DNA of 40,449 bases from Neisseria bergeri (lineage in GTDB: Bacteria; Pseudomonadota; Gammaproteobacteria; Burkholderiales; Neisseriaceae). Within the stretch, counting starts at the first letter, position 1. Every line of letters starts with the position of its first letter. Positions 30,324-40,299 of the stretch are shown piece after piece. Position numbers and translations under genes: made by a program. The notes beneath the pieces were generated by a model. The model saw only the letters and a list, made by a program, of their open reading frames with translations. It was not told where the DNA came from and did no database searches. The stretch covers positions 1 through 40,449 of the forward strand of contig POWY01000014.1 in NCBI GenBank assembly GCA_003044455.1. Direction: 5' to 3'.

Positions 30324-32597
30324 TTACCGCTTCAGCTTCGCAAACGCATCCGCCATTGCCGAATTGGTCGGGGCGCGGTCGTTACGTTGGGGTTTGCGGC
30401 CGGCTGTCCGTTCGCGGCTGCGGTTTTCAGACGGCATTTTATGTTTTGCGCCGACCGGTTCGTCATCCAAGCGCATCGTCAGCGCGATGCGTTTGCGTGC
30501 GGCATCGACTTCCAGCACTTTCACTTTCACCACGTCGCCGGCTTTCACCACTTCGCGCGGGTCTTGGACGAACTTGTTGGACAGGGCGGAGATGTGCACC
30601 AAGCCGTCCTGATGGACGCCGATGTCCACGAACGCGCCGAAGTTGGCGACGTTGGAGACCACGCCCTCGAGTATCATGCCGACCTTCAAGTCGCTGATTT
30701 CGTGGATGCCTTCGGCAAACGATGCCGTCTGAAACGCGCCGCGCGGATCACGGCCGGGTTTTTCCAGCTCGGACAAGATGTCCAGAATGGTAGGCAGTCC
30801 GAAGCGTTCGTCGGTGAAGTCGGATGCTTTGATTTGCTTCACGCGCTCGCGGTTGCCGATGAGTTCGGCGGCGGTAATGCCTTGTTGCGCCAGCATTTTG
30901 GCGACGACGGGATAGGCTTCGGGATGCACCGCGCTCGCGTCCAGCGGCTCTGTGCCGCCGTTAATCCGCAAAAAGCCAGCCGCCTGCTCGAAGGTTTTTT
31001 CGCCCAAACGCGGTACTTTCAGCAATTTTTTACGGCTGTCGAACGCGCCGTTTTCATCGCGGTAGGCGACAATGTTTTGGGCAAGGGTTTGATTCAAGCC
31101 GGAAATCCGTGCCAAGAGCGGGGCGGAGGCAGTGTTTACGTCCACGCCGACGGCGTTCACGCAGTCTTCGACCACCGCGTCCAGCGATTTGGCAAGCTGA
31201 CTTTGGTTCACGTCGTGCTGATACTGGCCCACGCCGATGGATTTGGGGTCAATTTTGACCAACTCGGCGAGTGGGTCTTGCAGCCTGCGGGCGATGGAGA
31301 CCGCGCCGCGCAGGGAAACGTCCAAATCGGGGAACTCGCGCGCCGCCAGTTCAGACGCGGAATAAATCGACGCACCGGCTTCGGACACAACGATTTTGTG
31401 CAGCCCCATTTTCGACATTTCACGCACCAGTTCGCCCGCGATTTTGTCGGTTTCGCGGCTGGCGGTGCCGTTGCCGATGGCGATGAGCTTCACGCCGTGC
31501 TGCTTAATCAGGCGCGACAGCGTTGCCAACATATTGTTTTCTTGGTGCAAATAGACGATGACGGTATCCAGCAGCTTGCCCGTGTCGTCCACCACGGCGC
31601 ATTTCACGCCGTTACGGTAACCGGGGTCGAGACCCAGCGTGGTCAGCCGTCCGGCGGGCGCGGCGAGCAGCAAGTCTTTGAGATTGCGGGCGAACACGGT
31701 AATCGCATCGGTGTCGGCGGCTTCTTTCAGACGACCTAAGGCTTCAAGTTCCAGCGACAAAAAGATTTTCGCGCGCCAAGTCAGGCGCACGGTGTCGCGC
31801 AACCATTTGCAGCCGTCTGAAACCTTGAAGCGGCAGGCGATGATTTGCTCGTATTCGCTTTGCTGCGTAATCGGCGTGTCGTCGGGCTGGTATTTGAGCG
31901 CGATGTTCAACACGCCTTCGTTGCGGCCGCGCAAAACCGCCAGCGCGCGGTGGCTGGGCATGGCGCGCACGGGTTCGCGGTGGTCGAAATAATCGCTGAA
32001 CTTTTCGCCTTCGGTTTCTTTGCCTTCAACGACTTGCGCGTGGATTTCGGCTTCGTTCCACAACTTATCGCGCAGCGTACCGATGAGTTCCGCGTCTTCG
32101 GCAAACTGCTCCATCAAAATCGCACGCGCGCCGTCCAACGCGGCTTTGGTGTCAGGGACGTTTTCGTTCAGGTAGCCTTGTGCGGCGGCTTCCACGTCCT
32201 GCGGCTGCTCGGCAAGCAACACGTCCGCCAGCGGCTGCAAACCGTGTTCGCGCGCGATTTGCGCCTTGGTGCGGCGTTTGGGCTTGTAGGGCAGATACAG
32301 GTCTTCCAGCGCGGTTTTGTTATCGGCGGCTTCGATTTGCGCCCTGAGGTCGTCTGAAAGCTTGCCTTGCTCTTCAATGCTTTTTAACACAACGGCTTTG
32401 CGCTCTTCCAACTCGCGCAGGTATTGCAGCCGCTCGGCAAGCTGTCGCAACTGCGTATCGTCCAGCCCGCCCGTGGCTTCTTTACGGTAACGCGCGATAA
32501 AGGGTACGGTCGCGCCGTCGTCCAAAAGCTCAATGGCGGCGTTGATTTGCGCGGCAGTGGCGGAGAGTTCTTGGGAGAGGATTCGGGTGATGTTCAT
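30324..32597 (-). CDS. tex: Tex family RNA-binding transcription accessory protein
   Basis: This 757-residue cytoplasmic protein has the Tex/Spt6 layout: N-terminal helical region ([40 protein letters not shown]), a YqgF-like RNase H fold with [17 protein letters not shown], helix-hairpin-helix motifs (about 490-570, [15 protein letters not shown]) and a C-terminal S1 RNA-binding domain ([21 protein letters not shown]) near residues 640-712. Tex affects transcription and virulence gene expression in several pathogens. The tail after the S1 domain is basic and low-complexity and includes DUS-encoded MPSEN. GGAGG lies six bases before the ATG. In Neisseria tex borders the capsule locus; here it borders galE. 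Confidence 0.96.
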   Translation of the reverse strand: MNITRILSQELSATAAQINAAIELLDDGATVPFIARYRKEATGGLDDTQLRQLAERLQYLRELEERKAVVLKSIEEQGKLSDDLRAQIEAADNKTALEDLYLPYKPKRRTKAQIAREHGLQPLADVLLAEQPQDVEAAAQGYLNENVPDTKAALDGARAILMEQFAEDAELIGTLRDKLWNEAEIHAQVVEGKETEGEKFSDYFDHREPVRAMPSHRALAVLRGRNEGVLNIALKYQPDDTPITQQSEYEQIIACRFKVSDGCKWLRDTVRLTWRAKIFLSLELEALGRLKEAADTDAITVFARNLKDLLLAAPAGRLTTLGLDPGYRNGVKCAVVDDTGKLLDTVIVYLHQENNMLATLSRLIKQHGVKLIAIGNGTASRETDKIAGELVREMSKMGLHKIVVSEAGASIYSASELAAREFPDLDVSLRGAVSIARRLQDPLAELVKIDPKSIGVGQYQHDVNQSQLAKSLDAVVEDCVNAVGVDVNTASAPLLARISGLNQTLAQNIVAYRDENGAFDSRKKLLKVPRLGEKTFEQAAGFLRINGGTEPLDASAVHPEAYPVVAKMLAQQGITAAELIGNRERVKQIKASDFTDERFGLPTILDILSELEKPGRDPRGAFQTASFAEGIHEISDLKVGMILEGVVSNVANFGAFVDIGVHQDGLVHISALSNKFVQDPREVVKAGDVVKVKVLEVDAARKRIALTMRLDDEPVGAKHKMPSENRSRERTAGRKPQRNDRAPTNSAMADAFAKLKR

Positions 32598-32659
32598 AAA
32601 TTGCCTCCGTATGCCGTCTGAACAGCCGACGGCGCAATGTGGGTAATCGTTTGGAAAAG

Positions 32660-32797
32660 ATGTTTCAACACACAGAACGACACATAAAGCACCACCCTAT
32701 GTGTTGCCCTGATTTGGAAGGGATTACGTCCCTCCCAAATAAAGTCTGATCCTACCGCCCTAAAGGGCGGGGTTTCAACCGAAAAGGAAATACGATG
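32660..32797 (+). repeat. REP2-like repeat ending in a Shine-Dalgarno and ATG before galE
   Basis: The segment runs from TGTTTCAACACACAG through CACATAAAGCACCACCC, a middle insert with GGAAGGGATTACGTCCCTCCC, the palindrome CCGCCCTAAAGGGCGG and GGTTTCAACCGAAAAGGAAA to TACGATG. Its ends match the inverted copy at 26728-26803. It provides a ribosome-binding site and ATG (32795) that opens a 17-codon in-frame extension to galE. Neisseria REP2/CREN elements have this property and respond to host-cell contact; identity here is inferred. Confidence 0.65.
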
Positions 32798-32845
32798 AAG
32801 ATAATACTGATATACTTTGCCCGATACAATCTGAAAGGAATGTTT

Positions 32846-33862
32846 ATGACCGTCCTGATTACCGGCGGCACCGGCTTCATCGGTTCGCACACCGCCGTCT
32901 CACTCGTCCAATCCGGTTACGATGCCGTGATTCTGGATAATCTGTGCAACTCGTCTGCCGCCGTCCTCCCGCGCCTTCGGCAAATTACCGGCAGAAACAT
33001 ACCGTTTTATCAGGGCGACATCCGCGACCGTCAGATTTTGAGGCAGATTTTTTCGGAACACGAAATCGAATCCGTCATCCATTTTGCCGGTTTGAAGGCT
33101 GTGGGGGAAAGCGTTGCCGAGCCGATGAAATATTACGGCAATAATGTTTATGGCAGCCTGGTACTGGCGGAAGAAATGGCGCGCGCGGGCGTGTTCAAAA
33201 TCGTATTCAGCTCGTCGGCAACCGTTTACGGCGATGCGGAAAAAGTCCCCTATACGGAAGATATGCGCCCGGGCGATACCGCTAATCCTTACGGTGCGTC
33301 CAAAGCGATGGTGGAGCGGATGTTAACCGACATCCAAAAAGCCGATTCGCGTTGGAGCGTGATTTTGTTGCGCTATTTCAACCCGATCGGCGCGCACGAA
33401 AGCGGCTTGATCGGCGAACAGCCCAACGGTATTCCCAACAACCTTTTGCCCTATATCTGCCAAGTGGCTTCGGGCAGGCTGCCGCAACTGTCGGTATTCG
33501 GCGGCGATTATCCAACCCCCGACGGTACGGGAATGCGCGACTATATTCATGTGATGGATTTGGCAGAAGGGCATATCGCGGCAATGAAGGCAAAAGGCGG
33601 CGTTGCCGGCGTACATTTGTTCAACTTAGGTTCGGGCCGCGCCTATTCCGTCTTAGAAATCATCCGTGCCTTTGAAGCCGCATCCGGTTTGAGCATTCCT
33701 TACCGAATCCAACCCCGCCGCGCCGGCGACTTGGCGTGTTCCTTTGCCGACCCGTCCCATACCAAACAAGAGACTGGCTGGGAAACCAAACGCAGCCTTG
33801 CGCAAATGATGGAGGATTCGTGGCGTTGGGTCAGCCGCAACCCCGACGGATATGGGGATTAA
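32846..33862 (+). CDS. galE: UDP-glucose 4-epimerase
   Basis: This 338-residue NAD-dependent short-chain dehydrogenase interconverts UDP-glucose and UDP-galactose. It supplies galactose for lipooligosaccharide. The NAD loop is GGTGFIGSHTA at the N-terminus; SSSATVYGD and the catalytic YGASK are in place (about residues 122-150), followed by RYFNPIGAH and the substrate region GMRDYIHVMDLAEGH. MTVLITGG at 32846 is chosen (AAAGGA upstream). An in-frame ATG at 32795 in the REP2-like repeat would add 17 residues. It is joined directly to rfbB: the galE stop is followed at once by the rfbB ATG. Confidence 0.96.
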   Translation: MTVLITGGTGFIGSHTAVSLVQSGYDAVILDNLCNSSAAVLPRLRQITGRNIPFYQGDIRDRQILRQIFSEHEIESVIHFAGLKAVGESVAEPMKYYGNNVYGSLVLAEEMARAGVFKIVFSSSATVYGDAEKVPYTEDMRPGDTANPYGASKAMVERMLTDIQKADSRWSVILLRYFNPIGAHESGLIGEQPNGIPNNLLPYICQVASGRLPQLSVFGGDYPTPDGTGMRDYIHVMDLAEGHIAAMKAKGGVAGVHLFNLGSGRAYSVLEIIRAFEAASGLSIPYRIQPRRAGDLACSFADPSHTKQETGWETKRSLAQMMEDSWRWVSRNPDGYGD

Positions 33863-34945
33863 ATGCAAACCGCAAACAAAAAAACCATCCTCGTTACCGG
33901 CGGTGCGGGCTTTATCGGTTCTGCCGTTGTCCGCCATATTATCCAAAACACCCAAGATTCCGTCGTCAACCTCGACAAACTGACCTACGCGGGCAATCTC
34001 GAATCGCTGACCGACATTGCCGATAATCCCCGCTACGCTTTTGAGCAAGTGGATATTTGCGACCGCGCCGAACTCGACCGCGTGTTCGCGCAATACCGGC
34101 CTGATGCCGTGATGCACTTGGCGGCGGAAAGCCATGTTGACCGCTCTATCGATTCGGCAGGCGAGTTTATCCAAACCAATATCGTCGGTACATTCAATCT
34201 GCTTGAAGCCGCCCGCGCCTACTGGCAACAAATGCCGTCTGAACAGCGCGAAGCCTTCCGTTTCCACCATATTTCCACCGATGAAGTCTATGGCGATTTA
34301 GGCGGCACAGACGATTTGTCTGCCGAAACCGCGCCCTACGCGCCGTCCAACCCCTACTCTGCTTCTAAAGCATCCAGCGACCACCTTGTCCGCGCATGGT
34401 TGCGTACTTACGGTTTGCCGACCATTGTAAGCAACTGCTCCAACAACTACGGCCCCCGACAATTCCCCGAAAAACTCATTCCTTTGATGATTCTGAACGC
34501 GCTTTCCGGCAAACCGTTGCCTGTGTACGGCGACGGTATGCAAATCCGCGACTGGCTGTTTGTCGAAGACCACGCGCGCGCGCTGTATCAGGTCGTTACC
34601 GAAGGTGTTGTCGGCGAAACCTACAATATCGGCGGCCACAATGAAAAAGCCAATATTGAAGTCGTCAAAACCATCTGCGCCCTGCTGGAAGAGCTTGTTC
34701 CTGAAAAACCGGCGGGTGTGGCACGTTATGAAGATTTGATTACCTTTATCCCGGACCGCCCCGGCCACGATGTGCGCTACGCCGTCGATGCGGCGAAAAT
34801 CAGGCGGGATTTGGGCTGGCTGCCTTTGGAAACTTTTGAATCCGGCCTCCGCAAAACCGTGCAATGGTATCTGGACAACAAAACCTGGTGGCAAAATGTA
34901 TTGAACGGCAGCTATCGTTTGGAACGTTTAGGTACGGACAAATAG
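33863..34945 (+). CDS. rfbB: dTDP-glucose 4,6-dehydratase
   Basis: This 360-residue enzyme converts dTDP-glucose to dTDP-4-keto-6-deoxyglucose, the second step of dTDP-rhamnose synthesis. Motifs: [14 protein letters not shown] (NAD loop), [21 protein letters not shown] (catalytic Thr-Asp-Glu) and [10 protein letters not shown] with the YxxxK pair. The long C-terminal half (from [12 protein letters not shown]) binds the sugar nucleotide. It is RmlB by full-length pattern. The start abuts the galE stop with no gap. It contains a DUS near 34231 and is followed by a DUS hairpin before rfbA. Confidence 0.95.
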   Translation: MQTANKKTILVTGGAGFIGSAVVRHIIQNTQDSVVNLDKLTYAGNLESLTDIADNPRYAFEQVDICDRAELDRVFAQYRPDAVMHLAAESHVDRSIDSAGEFIQTNIVGTFNLLEAARAYWQQMPSEQREAFRFHHISTDEVYGDLGGTDDLSAETAPYAPSNPYSASKASSDHLVRAWLRTYGLPTIVSNCSNNYGPRQFPEKLIPLMILNALSGKPLPVYGDGMQIRDWLFVEDHARALYQVVTEGVVGETYNIGGHNEKANIEVVKTICALLEELVPEKPAGVARYEDLITFIPDRPGHDVRYAVDAAKIRRDLGWLPLETFESGLRKTVQWYLDNKTWWQNVLNGSYRLERLGTDK

Positions 34946-34983
34946 TTTTCAGACGGCATCCCGACGCAATGCCGTCTGAAAAC
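34945..34983 (+). terminator. DUS inverted-repeat hairpin between rfbB and rfbA
   Basis: GTTTTCAGACGGCAT and ATGCCGTCTGAAAAC flank CCCGACGCA. It begins at the rfbB stop and lies between two genes of the same direction. No T run follows, so partial termination or an uptake/mRNA-processing role is as likely as a full stop. Confidence 0.55.
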
Positions 34984-35007
34984 CCATCGCAAAGGAAGAA
35001 AGCAAAG

Positions 35008-35874
35008 ATGAAAGGCATCATACTGGCAGGCGGCAGTGGTACGCGCCTCTACCCCATCACGCGCGGCGTATCCAAACAACTGCTGCCCGTGTACGACAAA
35101 CCGATGATTTATTACCCCTTGTCGGTTTTGATGCTGGCGGGAATCCGCGATATTTTGGTGATTACCGCGCCCGAAGACAATGCCTCTTTCAAACGCCTGC
35201 TCGGCGACGGCTTCAACTTCGGCATCCGCCTGCAATATGCCGTGCAACCGAGTCCCGACGGCTTGGCGCAGGCATTTATCATCGGCGAAGAATTTATCGG
35301 CAACGGCAATGTCTGCCTCATCTTGGGCGACAATATTTTTTACGGTCAGTCGTTTACGCAAACATTGAAACAGGCGGCAGCGCAAACGCACGGCGCAACC
35401 GTGTTTGCTTATCAGGTCAAAGACCCCGAGCGTTTCGGCGTAGTCGAATTTGACGAAAACTTCAACGCCCTGTCTATCGAAGAGAAACCGCAACAGCCCA
35501 AATCCGATTGGGCGGTAACCGGCTTGTACTTCTACGACAACCGCGCCGTCGAGTTTGCCAAACGGCTCACGCCGTCCGCACGCGGCGAACTCGAAATTTC
35601 CGACCTCAACCGTCTGTATCTGGAAGACGGCTCGCTCTCCGTCCAAATCTTAGGACGCGGTTTCGCGTGGCTGGACACCGGCACGCACGAAAGCCTGCAC
35701 GAGGCGGCTTCCTTCGTCCAAACCGTGCAAAACATCCAAAACCTGCACATCGCCTGCCTCGAAGAAATCGCCTGGCGCAACGGCTGGCTGACGAAAAAAG
35801 ATGTGGAAACACGGGCAAAGCCCTTAGAAAAAACCGCCTACGGGCAATACCTGCTGCGCCTGATCGGCAAATAA
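35008..35874 (+). CDS. rfbA: Glucose-1-phosphate thymidylyltransferase
   Basis: This 288-residue enzyme makes dTDP-glucose from glucose-1-phosphate and dTTP, the first step of dTDP-rhamnose synthesis. It has the nucleotidyltransferase signature [20 protein letters not shown] at the start, [20 protein letters not shown], the metal-binding LGDNIFYG and the feedback-type region [16 protein letters not shown] lies about 12 bases before MKGIILAGG, chosen over a long upstream frame that runs through rfbB and a DUS. Length is typical of RmlA. Confidence 0.96.
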   Translation: MKGIILAGGSGTRLYPITRGVSKQLLPVYDKPMIYYPLSVLMLAGIRDILVITAPEDNASFKRLLGDGFNFGIRLQYAVQPSPDGLAQAFIIGEEFIGNGNVCLILGDNIFYGQSFTQTLKQAAAQTHGATVFAYQVKDPERFGVVEFDENFNALSIEEKPQQPKSDWAVTGLYFYDNRAVEFAKRLTPSARGELEISDLNRLYLEDGSLSVQILGRGFAWLDTGTHESLHEAASFVQTVQNIQNLHIACLEEIAWRNGWLTKKDVETRAKPLEKTAYGQYLLRLIGK

Positions 35875-35911
35875 ATGCCGTCTGAACGCCCCGACTGCTT
35901 TCAGACGGCAT
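35875..35911 (+). terminator. DUS inverted-repeat hairpin after rfbA
   Basis: ATGCCGTCTGAA directly follows the rfbA stop codon, with its complement TTTCAGACGGCAT 11 bases further on. It separates rfbA from rfbC by a hairpin without a T run. The rest of the gap (to 36011) has no gene. Confidence 0.6.
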
Positions 35912-36011
35912 CCAAACCGTGCCGCGCCGACACCTTGACCGACCTGCCGCACGGCACGCATAAAAAATCAAACCGCAAAAAACAGCGGTAACGATACCGC
36001 CAAAGGACTTT

Positions 36012-36569
36012 ATGGACATCATCGACACCGCCCTCCCCGACGTAAAACTTTTAAAACCGCAAGTCTTCAAAGACGGGCGCGGCTTTTTTATGGAAACCTT
36101 CCGTGACGGGTGGTTCAAAAAAAATATTACCGATCGAACCTTCGTGCAGGAAAACCACTCCAAATCCAGCAAAGGCGTATTGCGCGGCCTGCACTACCAA
36201 ACCGAAAACACCCAAGGCAAACTCGTACGCGTAGTTGTCGGCGAAGTGTTCGACGTAGCCGTCGATATGCGAGAAGGTTCGCCAACTTTCGGCAAATGGG
36301 CAGGCGCAACCCTGTCGGCGCAAAACCAATACCAGCTTTGGATACCCGAAGGCTTCGCACACGGTTTTTACGTTTTGAGCAACACGGCCGAACTTACCTA
36401 CAAATGCACGGACTATTACAAGCCGGAAGCCGAACAGGTTTTAATATGGAACGACCCGGCAATAGGCATAGACTGGCCGCTTCAAACCGCGCCGCTGCTT
36501 TCGCCCAAAGATCTTGCCGGTAAAGCATGGGCGCAAGCTGAAAAGCTCCGCCTTACGCTTTCCCGATAA
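36012..36569 (+). CDS. rfbC: dTDP-4-dehydrorhamnose 3,5-epimerase
   Basis: This 185-residue cupin-fold enzyme epimerises C3 and C5 of dTDP-4-keto-6-deoxyglucose, the third step of the pathway. Seen are KVFKDGRGFFMETF at about 17-30, the catalytic His in KGVLRGLHYQ, VGEVFDVAVDMREGSPTFG, and WIPEGFAHGF followed by YKCTDYY. The fourth gene of the pathway (rfbD, reductase to dTDP-L-rhamnose) is not in the window. In gonococci the rhamnose genes were described as cryptic. AAAGGAC precedes the ATG. Confidence 0.95.
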   Translation: MDIIDTALPDVKLLKPQVFKDGRGFFMETFRDGWFKKNITDRTFVQENHSKSSKGVLRGLHYQTENTQGKLVRVVVGEVFDVAVDMREGSPTFGKWAGATLSAQNQYQLWIPEGFAHGFYVLSNTAELTYKCTDYYKPEAEQVLIWNDPAIGIDWPLQTAPLLSPKDLAGKAWAQAEKLRLTLSR

Positions 36570-36604
36570 AAAATGCCGTCTGAACGTTTCAGACGGCATT
36601 TTTT
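36567..36604. terminator. Bidirectional DUS terminator between rfbC and the OPT transporter
   Basis: AAAAAATGCCGTCTGAA and TTCAGACGGCATTTTTT flank only CG. A-runs before and T-runs after make it a strong terminator on both strands, fitting the convergent genes that end on each side. Confidence 0.94.
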
Positions 36605-36612
36605 CCGACAGG

Positions 36613-38631
36613 CTACCTACCCGCCTTCAGTACGCGCTGTGCAAAGAAAAACATCCCGGTAACGAAGAACGCCAAGCCCAACCATGAGGCGGCGGCATCC
36701 CAGTTTTGCAGATTCAACGCAAGCGGCGCGTCCGAGCCGCCGTTGGTCACGGAGAAGGCAATAATAAACGCCATAATCACACCAATCAGGCTTTCACCGA
36801 CAATCAGGCCGGCGGAGAACAAGGTTCCGATGCGCTCGGCGTTTTTCAGACGGCCTTCACGGTTTTCCGCTTTTTTACCGATGATGTGTTTCAACACTGC
36901 CGCCAACACCGCACCTGCCACGATGGGCATATTGACGGACGGTGGCAGATAAATACCCATACCGACCGCAAGGACGGGCAGGGCAAGTTTACCGCCTGAT
37001 GATTTTTTCAATACCAAATCGACGACGATTAATACCGCTCCAATCGCGATGCCGGTAAAGATGTAGACCCATTCAAGGTTGTGGGCGAAAATGCCCGACG
37101 CGATGGTCGTCATCAAAGTCGCTTGAGGTGCTGCCAAAGCCTGCGCCGCATCCATGCCTTCGCGCGGCATTGCGCCGGTAAAGCCGTAGGCTTCGTAAAG
37201 CAGTTCCAACACGGGCGAAATAACCAGCGCACCAACGATACAGCCGATAATCAGGGCGACTTGCTGCCGCCAAGGCGTGGCTTTGAGCAGGTAGCCGGTT
37301 TTCAAGTCTTGCAGGTTGTCATTGGAGATCGAAGCCACGCAGATTACTGCCGAGCCGCAGAAAAGCGTCAACGCCAGTAAGAATTTGCGGTTGGCTTCAT
37401 CCGCCATCAAACCGCCTGATTCGCCCACAACCAATAAAACCAGCGAAATGATAACAATGGAAACGATGCCCACGCCGGAAATCGGGCTGGAAGACGAGCC
37501 GACCAAACCCGCCATATAACCGCAGGCGGCGGCGACCAAAAAGCCGATGATGGAAGCCAAAAGCGTGCAAACGACCACTAAAAGCCAAGCCATGCCGCCC
37601 GTAATGTGCGAATCGCCGATAAAGTGGTAAAACGACACGCCTAGAATAAACATCATAGACAATACCCAGAAAATCATGGCTTTAGGCGACAAATCCTGTT
37701 CAGCGCGTTCTGTAGCGGGCGCACCGCCGCCAAAACTCTTGAACGACATCTTCATGCCTTCCACCATTGGCTTGAGCAGCATCAAAAGCGTCCAAACCGC
37801 CGCGATACCTATGGTTCCCGCACCGATAAAACGCACTTTTTCCTTCCACAGCTTCATCGCAAACGCCGCCATTTCCATATCGGAAGGTTGCGGAATGTGT
37901 GAGGAGAAATACGGCACGGCAATGCCCCAAGCAATCGAAATGCCCAACAGGATGGCGATGCCGCCCGTCAGTCCGACCAAATAGCCCGCGCCCAACAAGG
38001 CCAGTGAAAAGCCCATCGGCAGCTGGAAAATCGCCGTACCGCTTTTAAACCAATAACTCGCGCTGTCGGCAATCACGCGCAGACCTCCGGCGCAAAAGCT
38101 CATCAATCCCGCCAACGCGCCGCCTGCCGCCAGCTCTTTGATGCCGCTGCCGCCCTGACGGTCATCCCCTTCTTCATGACCACCCACTTTCAAAATTTCA
38201 GCAGCCGCCACGCCTTCCGGATAAGGCAGATCGCTTTTCACCACCATCGCGTAACGCAGCGGAATGGTGAAAATCACCCCCAAAATCCCGCCGGCAATAC
38301 ATAAAAGCGTCGTCTGCCAGAACGGGAAACCGCTCCAGTAGCCCGCCATCAGCAAACCGGGCAGGACGAAGATGATGGTTGAAAGCGTACCCGCAGCCGA
38401 GGCTTGGGTCTGCACCATGTTGTTTTCCAAAATATTGCTACCTTTGAAAAACTTTAAAACCGCCATCGAAATCACCGCCGCCGGAATCGACGAGGCAAAG
38501 GTCAGCCCGACTTTCAAGCCGAGATAAACGTTAGACGCAGTAAAAATTACAGTGATCAATGCACCGAGTATCATGCCACGGAGCGTCAGTTCGCGGTATT
38601 CTTCTACCGAACCGGATAAAGATTTATTCAT
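36613..38631 (-). CDS. OPT-family oligopeptide transporter
   Basis: This 672-residue integral membrane protein has about 14-16 hydrophobic segments and OPT-family features: N-terminal ELTLRGMILGALITVIFTASNVYLGLKVGLTFASSIPAA, NNMVQTQASAAG and a conserved LPYPEGVAAAEILK. OPT members import oligopeptides or metal chelates by proton coupling; the bacterial branch (such as YiaN-like/"OPT/YSL") is poorly defined, and the substrate here is unknown. MNKSLSGSVEEYRELT is chosen as the start (AAGGAAGA upstream). An in-frame ATG 19 codons further up is preceded by no site. Its C-terminus faces rfbC across a bidirectional terminator. Confidence 0.92.
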   Translation of the reverse strand: MNKSLSGSVEEYRELTLRGMILGALITVIFTASNVYLGLKVGLTFASSIPAAVISMAVLKFFKGSNILENNMVQTQASAAGTLSTIIFVLPGLLMAGYWSGFPFWQTTLLCIAGGILGVIFTIPLRYAMVVKSDLPYPEGVAAAEILKVGGHEEGDDRQGGSGIKELAAGGALAGLMSFCAGGLRVIADSASYWFKSGTAIFQLPMGFSLALLGAGYLVGLTGGIAILLGISIAWGIAVPYFSSHIPQPSDMEMAAFAMKLWKEKVRFIGAGTIGIAAVWTLLMLLKPMVEGMKMSFKSFGGGAPATERAEQDLSPKAMIFWVLSMMFILGVSFYHFIGDSHITGGMAWLLVVVCTLLASIIGFLVAAACGYMAGLVGSSSSPISGVGIVSIVIISLVLLVVGESGGLMADEANRKFLLALTLFCGSAVICVASISNDNLQDLKTGYLLKATPWRQQVALIIGCIVGALVISPVLELLYEAYGFTGAMPREGMDAAQALAAPQATLMTTIASGIFAHNLEWVYIFTGIAIGAVLIVVDLVLKKSSGGKLALPVLAVGMGIYLPPSVNMPIVAGAVLAAVLKHIIGKKAENREGRLKNAERIGTLFSAGLIVGESLIGVIMAFIIAFSVTNGGSDAPLALNLQNWDAAASWLGLAFFVTGMFFFAQRVLKAGR

Positions 38632-38773
38632 TATTCTTCCTTTGACAACAGACCCCTGCATATTGTTGGCATCGCGCCATGATGTCAAGTTTTAAAAAGA
38701 ACAGTTAAAAACAGTTATCCCACCCTACCTCATAATCAATTGAAAATAAAAACTATTTCTAAACAAATAAAAA

Positions 38774-38808
38774 CAGCCGTATCAGGGAGGTTTCCCGATA
38801 CGGCTGCT
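38774..38808 (-). terminator. Intrinsic terminator after dnaJ
   Basis: CAGCCGTATC-GGGA and TCCC-GATACGGCTG arms flank GGTT. On the minus strand TTTTTA follows the stem (complement of the AAAAA before 38774). It begins about 18 bases past the dnaJ stop and is not DUS-derived. Confidence 0.9.
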
Positions 38809-38826
38809 TGTTTCCAAACCTTAAAA

Positions 38827-39948
38827 TCAATCAAACAAATCGCGCAGCTTGTCTAAAAACGATTTCTTGCGCGGCGTTTGGTTTTCCAAACCGGTAGAAA
38901 TCCGCTCAAATTCTTCCAAAAGCTCTTTTTGACGGTCGGTCAAATTGACAGGCGTTTCGACAACAATATGGCAGTACAAATCACCGGTCGCGCTGCTGCG
39001 TAAAGATTTGACACCCTTACCCTTCACGCGCATCCTCCTGCCGGTTTGGGTTTCTTTGGGAATAGTAAGCTTAACCTTGCCGTCCAACGTCGGTACTTCC
39101 AACTCACCGCCCAAAGCAGCCGTGGCAAAACTAATCGGCAGTTCGCAATGCAAATCCAGACCGTCGCGTTGGAAAATCTTATGCGCCCGAATGCGGACGG
39201 TTACATACAAGTCGCCGGCAGGCGCACCGTGCGTACCCGGCCCGCCTTCGCCGCTCAAACGGATACGCTGCCCGTCATCGATACCGGCGGGAATATTGAC
39301 TTCCACCGTCTTGACCGCCTTATTCCGCCCCGCGCCACGGCATTTGACGCAAGGTTCTTTAATGTGTTTGCCCGCACCGTGGCAGGTCGGACAAGTCTGC
39401 TGCATACGGAAAATCGCCTGCTGGATGTGTACCGTACCCGAACCTTTGCAAGTCGGGCAGGTTTCCGGGGATGTCCCCGGTTTCGCGCCGCTACCGTTAC
39501 AGACATCACACGCTTCATAAGTCGGAATATTGATGCGTTTCTTCACACCTTTTGCGGCTTCTTCAAGCGTGATTTCGATACCGACTTGAACGTCCTCACC
39601 CTGATAATCAGGCTGGGCGCGCCCCGAACCGCCTCCAAACATTTGGCTGAAAATATCCCCAAAGTCAAAACCTTGAGCACCACCAAATCCACCAAACCCT
39701 CCGAAGCCCCCCTGTCCGCCGCCTTCAAACGCCGCATGACCGTATTGGTCGTACATGGCGCGCTTTTCCTTGTCGGACAAAGTTTCATACGCCTTTTGTA
39801 CTTCTTTAAACTTCTCTTCCGCCTCTTTATTGTCAGGATTGCGGTCGGGATGGTATTTCATCGCCAATTTACGGTAGGCTTTTTTAATCTCATCATCGGT
39901 AGCTGTTCTTGCCACACCCAGCGTCGCATAAAAATCTTGATTACTCAT
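38827..39948 (-). CDS. dnaJ: Chaperone DnaJ
   Basis: This 373-residue co-chaperone stimulates the ATPase of DnaK and delivers unfolded proteins. It has a J domain (residues 1-70, with the HPD motif in [10 protein letters not shown]), a Gly/Phe-rich segment (about 72-105, [11 protein letters not shown]), four CxxCxGxG zinc repeats ([32 protein letters not shown], about 148-215) and the C-terminal substrate-binding domains. The zinc-cysteine set is complete. A dnaK gene is not in the window. It is transcribed alone, with a strong terminator after it. The upstream 350 bases hold two DUS hairpins and no gene. Confidence 0.97.
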   Translation of the reverse strand: MSNQDFYATLGVARTATDDEIKKAYRKLAMKYHPDRNPDNKEAEEKFKEVQKAYETLSDKEKRAMYDQYGHAAFEGGGQGGFGGFGGFGGAQGFDFGDIFSQMFGGGSGRAQPDYQGEDVQVGIEITLEEAAKGVKKRINIPTYEACDVCNGSGAKPGTSPETCPTCKGSGTVHIQQAIFRMQQTCPTCHGAGKHIKEPCVKCRGAGRNKAVKTVEVNIPAGIDDGQRIRLSGEGGPGTHGAPAGDLYVTVRIRAHKIFQRDGLDLHCELPISFATAALGGELEVPTLDGKVKLTIPKETQTGRRMRVKGKGVKSLRSSATGDLYCHIVVETPVNLTDRQKELLEEFERISTGLENQTPRKKSFLDKLRDLFD

Positions 39949-40253
39949 CTTTTCATCTAATTCAAAATAAAATCACGGCTAAAAATAAGGGCAATTGCGC
40001 AAAACACAAGACAAACAGACTGCCATAGCTTACAAACTGAAACGGAATACACTTTTCAGACGGCATAAACCGATGCCGTCTGAAATCTTCAGGTATGCAC
40101 GACACAAAAACTTAGACAGGTATAAAACCAACCGCCATGAAGTATTTTTGTTATAAAAACGCCGTCCGAACGCATGTTCAGACGGCATTTCCTTTGCGTC
40201 GATTCATTCCCCGATATAGCGCAGGTCTTTCTCCAGCCATTTCCCTTCCAAAC
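39949..40253. other. Intergenic region with two DUS hairpins, no recognised gene
   Basis: Two uptake-sequence pairs are visible: TTTCAGACGGCAT with ATGCCGTCTGAAA (about 40052-40085) and GCCGTCCGAAC with GTTCAGACGGC (about 40162-40187). The stretch between holds AT-rich sequence where the dnaJ promoter must lie; no good heat-shock promoter was identified by eye. A short reading frame on the minus strand ending at 40204 is discussed in the findings. Confidence 0.55.
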
Positions 40254-40279
40254 AAAAAAGCACCGGTGTCGGCCGATGC
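40254..40279 (-). terminator. Possible terminator after comE
   Basis: On the minus strand GCATCGG and CCGGTGC (one G-T pair) flank CCGACA, followed by TTTTTTG. It lies about 20 bases past the comE stop. Confidence 0.7.
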
Positions 40280-40299
40280 CCCTTCCCTTACAGGTTCCC

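Noticed and set aside
30149-30697. Plus-strand frame starting in Correia copy B and running opposite tex
   Set aside because: Starts within a repeat end and continues as an antisense frame of the S1 domain coding part of tex.
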